DNA from: Enterococcus_D entomosocium
Lineage (GTDB): Bacteria; Bacillota; Bacilli; Lactobacillales; Enterococcaceae
Direction: 5' to 3' (one strand)
Length of the DNA stretch: 54,118 nt
NCBI RefSeq assembly: GCF_030441895.1
Contig: NZ_JARJAS010000025.1
Shown here: piece after piece, positions 8,275-15,783 of the stretch
Layout of the letters: each line of letters starts with the position of its first letter
Position numbering within the stretch: the stretch's first letter is position 1
Notes under the pieces: model-generated
The model's input: only the letters and a program-made list of their open reading frames with translations
What the model was told of the DNA's origin: nothing
Database searches by the model: none
Position numbers and translations under genes: made by a program

Positions 8275-9357
8275 CTATTTTTGAGATTTCAATAAAGAAT
8301 GAATTTTATACTCTTCTTCTGGTAGTAAAACGACTTTTAACGCCTTCCCTTCTCTCGTCAATTCGATGGCCTGATTGATGTCAGCTAAAGGCAAAACATG
8401 AGAAATAATTTTTTCAGCAGGAAACTGATCAGATAAGGATAAATGGAAAGATTTTTCGACTTGAATACTATTTGCACCATAATGACCATAAATCCAGAGA
8501 TTGTTATAATGAACTGCATTCGTATCTATAGGCGTTAATTGATTCTTTGCTACACCACCAAAAAAGACGACAATTCCACATTTTTTAGCCATAAAAATAC
8601 TTTGTTGCTGTGCTTCTATTGATGGATTAGCTGAAATCACTTTATGTGCGCCATGTCCATTCGTATACTCTTTCACCTTTTCTACAGGATCTTCTTTGGA
8701 AGAATCGATCCTATGATCTACATTAAACGCTTCCATAAGAGCTAGTCTGTCAGCATTTTTATCAATCACGATTACCTTGCTTGCTCCGCGAATCCTTGCT
8801 AGAATCGCTAAAAAGACCCCAATTGGACCTGCACCAATAATGACGACCGAATCGCCTAACGAAACCTGAATATTCTCCATGCATGCATAAGTGGAGGATA
8901 AGGGTTCAGCTAATGTTGCCGCGATAGGCTCTCGTCCTTCTGGCACTTCAAAAATCGCTCCTCGTTCTACTCTTGTTGCACTATATGCTATATACTCTGC
9001 AAAACCGCCTTGAAGATCGGTGTAACTTTCAGCTTCCGTACAACATTCGTGCTTCCCATTACGACAATTTTCGCAACGTAGGCAATGAGCCATAGGGTAT
9101 ACATAAACCATCTGCCCTCTTTGATACTTCGTCACATTTTCATCAATTTCGACGATCTCACCAACGATTTCGTGTCCATAAATATGAGGGTAGCGCCCCG
9201 CTTTTGAATCGGTCAGCAAATTGCGAATATCAGAGCCGCACAGACCAACTGCCTTAACCTTCAATAGAAAACCTCCTTCTGGACAGCAGGGTCGCTCTAC
9301 TTGTTCATAGCGAATATCTCCTGGTCCATACATCAACGCAGCCTTCATTTTTTTCAC
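8275..9357 (-). CDS. zinc-dependent MDR dehydrogenase (galactitol-1-phosphate dehydrogenase-like)
   Basis: A 360-residue medium-chain zinc dehydrogenase and first gene of the operon. Motifs are GLCGSDIRNL with the catalytic zinc ligands, YGHEIVGEI, a four-cysteine structural zinc lobe (CLRCENCRNGKHECC), and the nucleotide-binding IGAGPIGVF. It resembles GatD-type polyol-phosphate dehydrogenases. The GTG at 9357 is chosen because GGAG lies about 10 nt upstream; an internal ATG at 9348 has no site at a sensible distance. It probably oxidises the alditol phosphate made by the PTS to a ketose phosphate. Confidence 0.87.
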   Translation of the reverse strand: MKKMKAALMYGPGDIRYEQVERPCCPEGGFLLKVKAVGLCGSDIRNLLTDSKAGRYPHIYGHEIVGEIVEIDENVTKYQRGQMVYVYPMAHCLRCENCRNGKHECCTEAESYTDLQGGFAEYIAYSATRVERGAIFEVPEGREPIAATLAEPLSSTYACMENIQVSLGDSVVIIGAGPIGVFLAILARIRGASKVIVIDKNADRLALMEAFNVDHRIDSSKEDPVEKVKEYTNGHGAHKVISANPSIEAQQQSIFMAKKCGIVVFFGGVAKNQLTPIDTNAVHYNNLWIYGHYGANSIQVEKSFHLSLSDQFPAEKIISHVLPLADINQAIELTREGKALKVVLLPEEEYKIHSLLKSQK

Positions 9358-9398
9358 AAACGTTCAACTCCATTCATTCTTTCTTATTTTACATGTTC

Positions 9399-9428
9399 AT
9401 TGTAAGGTGCGTCGGATGTACCTCACAA
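9399..9428 (-). promoter_or_regulatory. promoter of the alditol PTS operon
   Basis: Minus strand -35 TTGTGA (9423-9428), 18-bp spacer, -10 TACAAT (9399-9404). The -35 box is overlapped by one half-site of the neighbouring inverted repeat. A second possible -10 TAAAAT lies at 9386-9391 with no recognisable -35. Confidence 0.5.
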
Positions 9429-9470
9429 GTAACACTTTTTGCATTTCAAGTTCTATATTTGTTACTTGAA
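9426..9470 (-). promoter_or_regulatory. operator array for the PRD regulator
   Basis: CAAGTAACA (9426-9434) and TGTTACTTG (9460-9468) are perfect 9-bp inverted arms. Between them a further TTCAAGT (9445-9451) pairs with ACTTGAA (9464-9470). The CAAGT elements at 9426 and 9447 are 21 bp apart, two helical turns. The array abuts the -35 box, the usual place for an activator such as MtlR-type PRD proteins. Assignment to the operon's own regulator is inference. Confidence 0.55.
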
Positions 9471-9486
9471 TGAGAAAATGTTTGTG

Positions 9487-9515
9487 AAAAACCAAGAACG
9501 ATTTTTCCTTCTTGG
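9487..9515 (-). terminator. terminator between the structured RNA and the PTS promoter
   Basis: On the minus strand CCAAGAA and TTCTTGG (plus-strand arms 9492-9498 and 9509-9515) form a 7-bp stem followed by TTTTT (9487-9491). It is the second of two terminators in series ahead of the PTS operon. Confidence 0.6.
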
Positions 9516-9540
9516 AATTATTTTGAAGCCACGTAAAAAC

Positions 9541-9574
9541 AAAAAAACCTCTTAGCAATGAGCCAAGAGGTTTT
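9541..9574 (-). terminator. strong terminator ending the structured RNA
   Basis: AAAACCTCTT (9544-9553) and AAGAGGTTTT (9565-9574) form a 10-bp stem with an 11-nt loop. On the minus strand it is followed by a T-rich tract (seven T, G, five T). On the plus strand the T-run is only four bases, so minus is the direction used. Confidence 0.75.
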
Positions 9575-9800
9575 GGTGAAGCAAACTATTCTATTTATGA
9601 GTATTTAAAACTATAGGTAGCTCATCACTTCTTCCATTCGAACGGATGAGTGAACTAAATTGAGCCGTTCCTCGTAGGAAACTTTCCTCGGTCTTGGTTT
9701 CAATTATGCGACCTCAGTAAGGAGAAATTCTCAAGTGTTACTCGATGATACTTGCGTTTTCCATTGAAAGCGTACAATTCAAATCATTTCAAATGATAAG
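9541..9800 (-). ncRNA. putative structured RNA of unknown family
   Basis: About 260 nt with no convincing protein gene. On the minus strand it starts after a plausible promoter (-35 TTGAAC 9830-9835, 18 bp, -10 TATTCA 9806-9811) and ends at the strong terminator at 9541-9574. It has several self-complementary elements: GAGAATTTCTC at 9722-9732, a CTCATC/GATGAG arm pair near 9620-9650, and GAGGTC with GACC near 9686-9717. A cre-like sequence with one mismatch sits near 9763-9777. I could not match it to T-box, SAM, TPP, lysine, purine, preQ1, ykkC, M-box, 6S, tmRNA, RNase P or SRP RNA. It could be a free small RNA or a leader for the PTS operon. Confidence 0.4.
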
Positions 9801-9886
9801 ACACTTGAATAGGAGTTTTTTAATTGACTGTTCAACTTTTTTTGAAATTGAAAACGAATAAACACATACTATATACATACAAATTT

Positions 9887-10204
9887 TTACCTATCAAGTG
9901 AATTAAACCTTTTTCTTTGATACCTCAATACCCCAGTATCTCCGATGACGTATAATTTGTATTTTCCATACCCTACTTTAAATTCTAATCTTTCGCCACT
10001 TGCGATTTCAAATAAAAGATAATAGGTAATGGATTGATTCGTAAAGCCGTTTGCAGCAATATTCGTGCTACTTGTCATTCGTTTGTCAACTAGCGTGGCA
10101 AGTATTGACACTTCTGGCGTAGATTGATCCTTTAAGAATTCGACAATATGATATAAGATAACTGCGACGAAAATAAAAGCAAATAAAGTAAACAGAAAAT
10201 CCAC
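9887..10204 (-). CDS. DUF2500-like membrane-anchored protein
   Basis: A 105-residue protein with one N-terminal membrane segment (FLFTLFAFIFVAVILYHIVEF) and a short beta-rich domain (VSILATLVDKR...YYLLFEIASGERLEFKV...GDTGVLRYQRKRF). This layout matches the DUF2500 family, whose function is unknown. GTG at 10204 is chosen because GGAG lies 8 nt upstream; the in-frame ATG at 10249 lacks a site. It stands alone between the structured RNA and a gene-poor stretch. Confidence 0.7.
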   Translation of the reverse strand: MDFLFTLFAFIFVAVILYHIVEFLKDQSTPEVSILATLVDKRMTSSTNIAANGFTNQSITYYLLFEIASGERLEFKVGYGKYKLYVIGDTGVLRYQRKRFNSLDR

Positions 10205-10959
10205 AAAACACACTCCTTTTTGTTTTTTATGATCAAGGGAATCAAGCAAATCATTTTTACAACTTAACTATAATTATACATTAATTCAATTAATTAATCT
10301 CGAAACTCTAATAAAATATGTTACTTGCTAAATGATTGACCGAAACTGTAACTGGGCTATCGTTTTCATGTATGGATTGTTGCATACAATACATTTGTAT
10401 ATTTGTTAGCCAAGAGTCATTTGAAAGGATGATATAACGTGACCTTTGAAAAAGCATTTCTAGAATCATCCTTTTTCTTTCTACATTGACTCCTTTAGGA
10501 AAAACCATCGTATCCCAAAGTCTCTGACTAAATTCAGTTACTTTTATTTAGACATGTTTTCTCGGATGCACCATAAGGTTATCAATGTGGATGAATAAGA
10601 ATTTAATCTATGCTCTCTTTTTGTCAAAATGATTGAAGGTTTATTGAAAGTATTACTATTTCGGTAAAGTTAAATACTAACTCACTTTCAGTTGTCACAT
10701 GAATGGAAAATAAGCTGAGCTTTCAGGTTCTAAAATATCTTGTATTCCTTAATGCTTTTAGTAAAAAAGCTTAACTTTTTCACCAAGTAATTGTTTATTT
10801 AATAAAGTATTCTAAAAAAACTCTTCTACCAACTATTTTCAAAGTTAATAAAAGAGTTCTGTGTTTATTTTCTCATTTTGCCAACTGTCCACCACCTAAG
10901 AAAACAGCTTGTTCCAACTAGTTAACAAATATGAAACACAATTGTATGATTGAAAATCC
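10205..10959. other. gene-poor AT-rich stretch of about 750 bp
   Basis: No convincing gene is visible. A 66-codon minus-strand frame (10308-10508) has no ribosome binding site at a usable distance and no recognisable similarity. A possible -10 TATAAT for the DUF2500 gene lies on the minus strand near 10270-10280. The only clear element is the terminator at 10814-10858. The stretch may contain gene remnants. Confidence 0.5.
10814..10858 (-). terminator. terminator downstream of the MIP18-family gene
   Basis: On the minus strand AACTCTT and AAGAGTT form the outer stem, with an inner stem TTAACT/AGTTGG, followed by seven T residues. It lies about 100 nt after the stop codon at 10960. Confidence 0.6.
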
Positions 10960-11289
10960 TTAACGAATCCCCAAAGCAATCCGTGCATAACGACTCATTT
11001 TATCAGTCGTCCAAGCGGGATACCAGACTAGTTTTACTTCTGGATTTTTGACTTCTGGAATATCGCTTAGTGCTTCGTGTATCGATTCAGTCAATACGTC
11101 GGCTAAGGGACAGCCCATTGTTGTTAAGGTCATTTTGATTATGGTATTGCCTGTTTCTGCATCAAATTCGACTTCATAAACTAAGCCTAGATTCACTATA
11201 TCAATCCCCAACTCAGGGTCAATCACGGTTTCCAAGGCAGCCAAGACACGCTCTTTGATTGCTTCTGCTTCTACTTCAGTATATGCCAC
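10960..11289 (-). CDS. MIP18/SufT-family metal-sulfur cluster assembly protein
   Basis: A 109-residue cytoplasmic protein of the MIP18 (DUF59) family, linked to iron-sulfur cluster maturation. The core motif DPELGIDIVNLGLVYEV and the conserved cysteine in TTMGCPLAD are both present. It is a single-domain protein of typical length. The start is GTG at 11289, with AAGGAGG 9 nt upstream. The neighbouring YitT gene is in the same direction 74 bp upstream, but no suf genes are nearby. Confidence 0.9.
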   Translation of the reverse strand: MAYTEVEAEAIKERVLAALETVIDPELGIDIVNLGLVYEVEFDAETGNTIIKMTLTTMGCPLADVLTESIHEALSDIPEVKNPEVKLVWYPAWTTDKMSRYARIALGIR

Positions 11290-11363
11290 GGTTGAAGACC
11301 TCCTTTAATTCTTGTTTCAAATAATACCTTCTTTTGCAAGATTTGTAAATGGACGATCCTTGA

Positions 11364-12299
11364 TTATGGACGGCTTTTCTTGTGTATTTTCAGTTCTGGG
11401 AAGACCCCCGTCGTTTTAAAGGTCCGTTGTTCATCATCTGTCGCAAAACGACCTGTGATCGATTGGGTCGGCACAAAGTTAATAAACGCATTGCCGTCTG
11501 CTTCTAAAACGGCTTGTTCTAAATCGTAGATCTCGTAGCGGGTCACGACCATCATGATCATATTGCCCGGTACGCCTGAATAGCCTCCGACTGAGGGGAA
11601 CAAAGTCATGCCACGAAACACATGCTTAGAAATATTTTTCCCAACAGCTTCCGCATTGGTCGTAATAATCATGGCCGTTACCTTTTGATGACTTGTGTGC
11701 AGCATGTCCACAACGTAGCTCATTGCGAAAATCGAAATGATCGTGTACAACGCACTTTCCCAAGAAAAGACGAAACCTGAGACCATGACAATAATGCCAT
11801 TTAAAATAAACATATATTTACCGACTGTTTTTCCAGTCGTTTTTGATAATATCAACGAAAGGATATCCATTCCGCCGGTGGTAAAACCCATTTTCAGTGA
11901 AAACGCAACGCCGACGCCTAACAGTACGCCACCGAGCAAAGCGTTAACCAAAATATTGTCAGTGATTGCTCCTTGTGGAAGGATTATCGTTAAGACAGAA
12001 ACGACAACGACATTGATAAAGCTCAATAGTGTCGATGATTTCCCGAGTTTGATGAACCCGAGAACAAAGATAGGCAAGTTTAAGAGGAAAATAAACAGCC
12101 CTGTACTAAGGTGAACGCCAAAATGTTCCAAGGCAAGTGCCACGATCAATTGGGCGACCCCGTTCATCCCAGCAGAAAGAACGTTTGCGGGAATCAAAAA
12201 GAAATTTAAAGCAATGGCTGCGGTGATACCTGACAGCAAAATAACCCCTATTTTTTTCAATCGTTCTGATTGTTCGTGCTTCGTTAATAACTTACTCAC
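11364..12299 (-). CDS. YitT family membrane protein
   Basis: A 311-residue integral membrane protein with about five or six transmembrane helices (YitT/DUF161 domain, including IPANVLSAGMNGVAQL and TGGMDILS) and a C-terminal cytoplasmic DUF2179 domain (KVTAMIITTNAEAVG...GYSGVPGNMIMMVVTRYE). The family is common in Firmicutes and its function is not established. It starts with GTG at 12299, with AAGGAG 11 nt upstream. It is divergent from yajQ. Confidence 0.88.
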   Translation of the reverse strand: MSKLLTKHEQSERLKKIGVILLSGITAAIALNFFLIPANVLSAGMNGVAQLIVALALEHFGVHLSTGLFIFLLNLPIFVLGFIKLGKSSTLLSFINVVVVSVLTIILPQGAITDNILVNALLGGVLLGVGVAFSLKMGFTTGGMDILSLILSKTTGKTVGKYMFILNGIIVMVSGFVFSWESALYTIISIFAMSYVVDMLHTSHQKVTAMIITTNAEAVGKNISKHVFRGMTLFPSVGGYSGVPGNMIMMVVTRYEIYDLEQAVLEADGNAFINFVPTQSITGRFATDDEQRTFKTTGVFPELKIHKKSRP

Positions 12300-12452
12300 A
12301 ATGATCTAGCTCCTTCACTAAAAATCTCCTTCCAAAGAATAGCAGTTTGTGTGAAAAAATGAAACAATTATTTGCAAAAATTTACTTTTGATTCCCGCAT
12401 CGTTCGCCTCCATGTTAAAATCATAGGTAAGAGATGAGAGGAGTGATTGATT

Positions 12453-12944
12453 TTGGCAAAAGAAGCAAGTTTTGATGTCGTATCTGAGATCAACACGGAA
12501 GAAGTGAAAAACGCCATTCAACAGGCGGAAAAAGAATTGAAAAACCGATTTGATTTTAAAGGCTCCACGGTAGAAATCAAGATGACTGAGGGCAAACTGA
12601 CGATCGTTGGAGATGACGAATTTAAGTTGGAGCAAATCAAAGATGTGCTCTTTGCGAAGCTGATCAAACGGAATGTACCAACGAAAAATATACAATTTGG
12701 CGAAACGGAGCATGCCTTGGGAGCAAAAGCTCGTCAAACAGCAGAATTGATCAATGGCATCGATAAAGAAAACGCAAAAAAAATAACGACAGCGATCAAA
12801 AACGCCAAGCTAAAAGTTAAAACTCAAATTCAAGACAATCAAATTCGGGTAACCGGCAAAAGTCGTGACGATCTGCAAGAAGTGATCCAATTGTTGCGAA
12901 AACTGCCCTTGACGATCGATTTACAGTTTACGAATTACCGCTAA
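12453..12944 (+). CDS. yajQ: YajQ family nucleotide-binding protein
   Basis: A 163-residue cytoplasmic protein of the YajQ (UPF0234) family, whose members bind nucleotides; a Xanthomonas homologue binds cyclic di-GMP. Conserved stretches are FDVVSEIN, the central DFKGSTVEI and the terminal PLTIDLQFTNYR. The start is TTG at 12453, because AGAGGAG lies 9 nt upstream and the product then has the family's usual length. The alternative TTG at 12447 would be only 3 nt from that site. It converges on the helicase gene and shares a terminator with it. Confidence 0.9.
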   Translation: MAKEASFDVVSEINTEEVKNAIQQAEKELKNRFDFKGSTVEIKMTEGKLTIVGDDEFKLEQIKDVLFAKLIKRNVPTKNIQFGETEHALGAKARQTAELINGIDKENAKKITTAIKNAKLKVKTQIQDNQIRVTGKSRDDLQEVIQLLRKLPLTIDLQFTNYR

Positions 12945-12945
12945 T

Positions 12946-13045
12946 AAAAAAACTAGAACAGAGTCTAACGTGATGGTTAGGCAAAATCGGCTTTACCCGC
13001 TGATTTTGCACAACCTCTCCTGAAAGCTCTGCTTCTAGTTTTTTT
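12946..13045. terminator. large nested bidirectional terminator between yajQ and the helicase
   Basis: AAAAAAACTAGAA (12946-12958) and TTCTAGTTTTTTT (13033-13045) are perfect 13-bp outer arms with T-runs on both strands. Inside them CAGAG/CTCTG and a separate hairpin, GCAAAATC with GATTTTGC, add further pairing. The helicase stop codon lies in the right arm. Confidence 0.7.
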
Positions 13046-15524
13046 CTTGCCAAAAATGAGTCAATGCCCTTGATAACTCTTGCGGCCGACGAATGTTTAA
13101 GGCATGCTGCCAATGCAGTGGGAAAAGTTCTTGGTAACGCGGTGTCCGAAAACGTTGATCCAGCAATAACACCACGCCGCGATCGCTGACATCCCGGATC
13201 ACTCGACCGGCTGCTTGCAGGACTTTATTCATCCCGGGCAGCTGATAGGCATACGCAAAGCCAGCTGCCTTTTTCTCATCGTAATATTCCCGAATCAATT
13301 CTTGCTCGTGATTGATTTGCGGCAGTCCGACTCCTACCACTGCTGCACCGATCAAGCGATCGCCTTTTAGGTCGATCCCTTCAGAAAAAATTCCTCCAAG
13401 GACACAAAATGCCACTAATGTTTTTGGCTGGCTCTCTTGTCCGTCTTGACTTGTTTCTAGCAAGGATGATCGTTGCCGCTCAAGAGATTGAAACTGTGCA
13501 AGAAACGCCTCGCGCTCTACTTCGTTCATGGCTGTCCCCTGAATCAAGACCTCCACCTCTGGCGCCTGTTGGGAAAATGCTGCCGCCACATCATCCAAGT
13601 AACGATAAGAAGGGAAAAAGACCATATAGTTTCCCGCTTTCGCTGCAGTCATTTGCTGGATTGCATCAACGATTGCAGGAATGCTGGCTTCACGTTGGCG
13701 ATACGTTGTTTGGATATAGTCTGCAATAAAAATCCCCTGATTTTTCGGATCAAAAGGACTTGGCAGGCGATAGCGCAAAGCTTCATTGCCGCCTCCTAAC
13801 ACCTCTTGATAATAGGACAAAGGAGTAAAGCTCGCAGAAAACAACAGGCTGGCCTTGCCCTTATCTAACACAGATTCCAAAAACGGCGCTGGTTCGATGC
13901 AAAATTGCCGTAGTTTGATATCATAGCGGTCGATCTCCACCGTCGTTTCGTAGTGATCATCATAAAATTCACTGATCTTCAAATAATGATTAGCTTCAAA
14001 ATACACTTGCAGCACTTCTTCTTGCAATTCATGCTCAGGATTTGCCGGCAACCATTCCTTCATCAATTCAGCTACTTTGTAGAGCTGATTGACCATCGTT
14101 TCATGGGGAGCTGCTTGATGGTGGTATTCCCACTCTTCCTCTTTTGCTATTTGAGCAATAGCCGCAAATTCTTTGTCAACTTTGTTTAGGGCGCGTTTTA
14201 ATTTTTGCTGGTCATTGGATAGTTTCTTCTTTAATTCCTTAAATGGCTGCCGGGTAATGGTTGCCGAATACATTTCTTTGGAACGGTTGACTAAGTTATG
14301 GGCCTCATCCACTAGAAAGAAATATTCTTCATCCGGCTCCTCAAAAAATCTTCGCAAATAAACGGTGGGATCAAACAAATAATTATAATCACCAATAATG
14401 ACATCGCAAAAGACACTGACATCCAGTGAAAGCTCGAAGGGACAGACCGTATGTTTCTTTCCGTAGGTCTCGATCACTTCTCGGGTTATTTGGTTCTCGT
14501 GATGCAACAGATCCCATAATGCTTCGTTGATTCGATTGTAATAACCTTGCGCATACGCACAGTGTTCTGGCGTACAGTTTCGTTCATCTAAAAAACAGAT
14601 TTTGTCTTTGGCGGTAATCGTGACACTTTTGGTTTCACTACCGTTGTCTGCTAACTTGCTCAGTGCATCTTCGGCCACTTGTCTGGTGATCGTCTTCGCC
14701 GTCAGATAAAAGACCCGATCAGCCCCTTCTTCCCCTAGCACTTTTAATGCGGGAAACAGCGTTGACATGGTTTTTCCAGTTCCAGTTGGCGCTTCCGCAA
14801 AAAGTCGCTTGCCATTTTTTAGTGTTTTATACGCCGCTGCTGCTAACTCTCGCTGCCCTTTGCGAAAGGTTTCAAAGGGAAAAGACAGCAGCTGCAAAGA
14901 CGTATTGCGGACACGGCGCCAATTCTCTTGAAAAACTAACCATTTATGATATTCCTGAAGTAATTCTTCATAAAAAACAGCTAATTCTGAAAACTGAAAT
15001 GTTCTTCTCGTACGGGTGGTCAGCTTTTCAGTGGTTTGATAATAAGTCAATTGTACGGCGATTCGATCGATGGGTCTCTTCGGATCATTACCTTCAGCAG
15101 TAGGTTCCGCTTCTGGTTTCTCTTGATTTTCACTGTCACTAAGCGCTGCTTGTTCATTTTCTTGTAGTAAAAACAAATAAGCATAAACCATTCCCTGGGC
15201 AAAAAACAAATCGATTTGATCTTCAGGGATATCTTCGAACGCTGGTTCTGAAGTTTTGATCTCATCGATCACCCAAGAATTAAGAGTTGCATCAAAAAAG
15301 AGACCATCGGCACGTCCTTCGACAGTGATCGAATCTTTCTCAATTTGGCTTTCTCGTTTGAAAAAGACTTCTTTTTGATACGCATCCCCAGCCTCTTTTT
15401 GTAGTTGGCGATGGATACGGGCGCCTTCTTGCGCGGTATGATTACTGACTTTGCGGCTATCAATATCGCCTCGGCGCAAAATAAATTCTACGATTTTTCT
15501 AACCGCAACTTTTCCTTTATACAC
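13035..15524 (-). CDS. Rad3/DinG-type iron-sulfur DNA helicase with N-terminal Cas4/RecB-like nuclease domain
   Basis: An 829-residue protein. Residues about 30-120 show the Cas4/RecB-type PD-(D/E)XK pattern: His38, Asp73 in GRADG, Glu88-Ile-Lys90 (DEIK), and QGMVY with Gln110 and Tyr114. Residues about 220-825 are an XPD/DinG superfamily 2 helicase: Walker A APTGTGKT at 245-252, DEAH at 406-409, a four-cysteine iron-sulfur pattern (Cys310, 317, 322, 361), and motifs GGIFSEGIDLKGD and QAAGRVIRD. It should unwind and possibly cut DNA during repair. Start is GTG at 15524 after AAGGTG. The combination occurs in other Lactobacillales helicases, so it is not unique. Confidence 0.88.
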   Translation of the reverse strand: MYKGKVAVRKIVEFILRRGDIDSRKVSNHTAQEGARIHRQLQKEAGDAYQKEVFFKRESQIEKDSITVEGRADGLFFDATLNSWVIDEIKTSEPAFEDIPEDQIDLFFAQGMVYAYLFLLQENEQAALSDSENQEKPEAEPTAEGNDPKRPIDRIAVQLTYYQTTEKLTTRTRRTFQFSELAVFYEELLQEYHKWLVFQENWRRVRNTSLQLLSFPFETFRKGQRELAAAAYKTLKNGKRLFAEAPTGTGKTMSTLFPALKVLGEEGADRVFYLTAKTITRQVAEDALSKLADNGSETKSVTITAKDKICFLDERNCTPEHCAYAQGYYNRINEALWDLLHHENQITREVIETYGKKHTVCPFELSLDVSVFCDVIIGDYNYLFDPTVYLRRFFEEPDEEYFFLVDEAHNLVNRSKEMYSATITRQPFKELKKKLSNDQQKLKRALNKVDKEFAAIAQIAKEEEWEYHHQAAPHETMVNQLYKVAELMKEWLPANPEHELQEEVLQVYFEANHYLKISEFYDDHYETTVEIDRYDIKLRQFCIEPAPFLESVLDKGKASLLFSASFTPLSYYQEVLGGGNEALRYRLPSPFDPKNQGIFIADYIQTTYRQREASIPAIVDAIQQMTAAKAGNYMVFFPSYRYLDDVAAAFSQQAPEVEVLIQGTAMNEVEREAFLAQFQSLERQRSSLLETSQDGQESQPKTLVAFCVLGGIFSEGIDLKGDRLIGAAVVGVGLPQINHEQELIREYYDEKKAAGFAYAYQLPGMNKVLQAAGRVIRDVSDRGVVLLLDQRFRTPRYQELFPLHWQHALNIRRPQELSRALTHFWQEKN

Positions 15525-15725
15525 GTGTTCACCTTCTCGTTTGCCATTATAGCGGATAGATTACTTTTGGAAAAGCGAACAGAAACAGCTTTTCATCCTC
15601 TGCGGAGAGTATCCTATCCAAACAGGTTTTATCACCATGAAAAAACCACTTGCAACAAAACACCTACTCATCAGATAATTGACTTCATTTTTTCTTCCAG
15701 AAAATGGGTTTGGCGAAGGATTTAC

Positions 15726-15774
15726 AAAAAAGCCTACTCTACTCACCTAAGCAAGTAAAGCAGGGCTATTTTTT
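15726..15774. terminator. bidirectional terminator after the lipoprotein gene
   Basis: AAAAAAGCC... and ...GGCTATTTTTT arms with a long G-U-tolerant stem (CTACTCTACT against AGTAAAGCAG), T-runs on both strands. It ends the lipoprotein transcript on the minus strand, 9 nt after its stop codon. Confidence 0.65.
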
Positions 15775-15783
15775 GAAAGATAT

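Noticed and set aside
9541..9800. T-box or known metabolite riboswitch ahead of the PTS operon
   Set aside because: No T-box GGTGG core, and no conserved motif of the common riboswitch classes that I could recognise.
10308..10508. 66-codon minus-strand frame in the AT-rich gap
   Set aside because: No ribosome binding site at a usable distance from the ATG, no recognisable similarity, and atypical composition.
12318..12737. 139-codon minus-strand frame overlapping yajQ
   Set aside because: It is antisense to the well-supported yajQ gene, has no ribosome binding site, and has unusual aromatic/cysteine composition typical of shadow frames.
13035..15524. CRISPR-associated Cas4/CasDinG system
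   Set aside because: The domains resemble Cas4 and DinG, but there is no repeat array and no other cas gene anywhere in the window.
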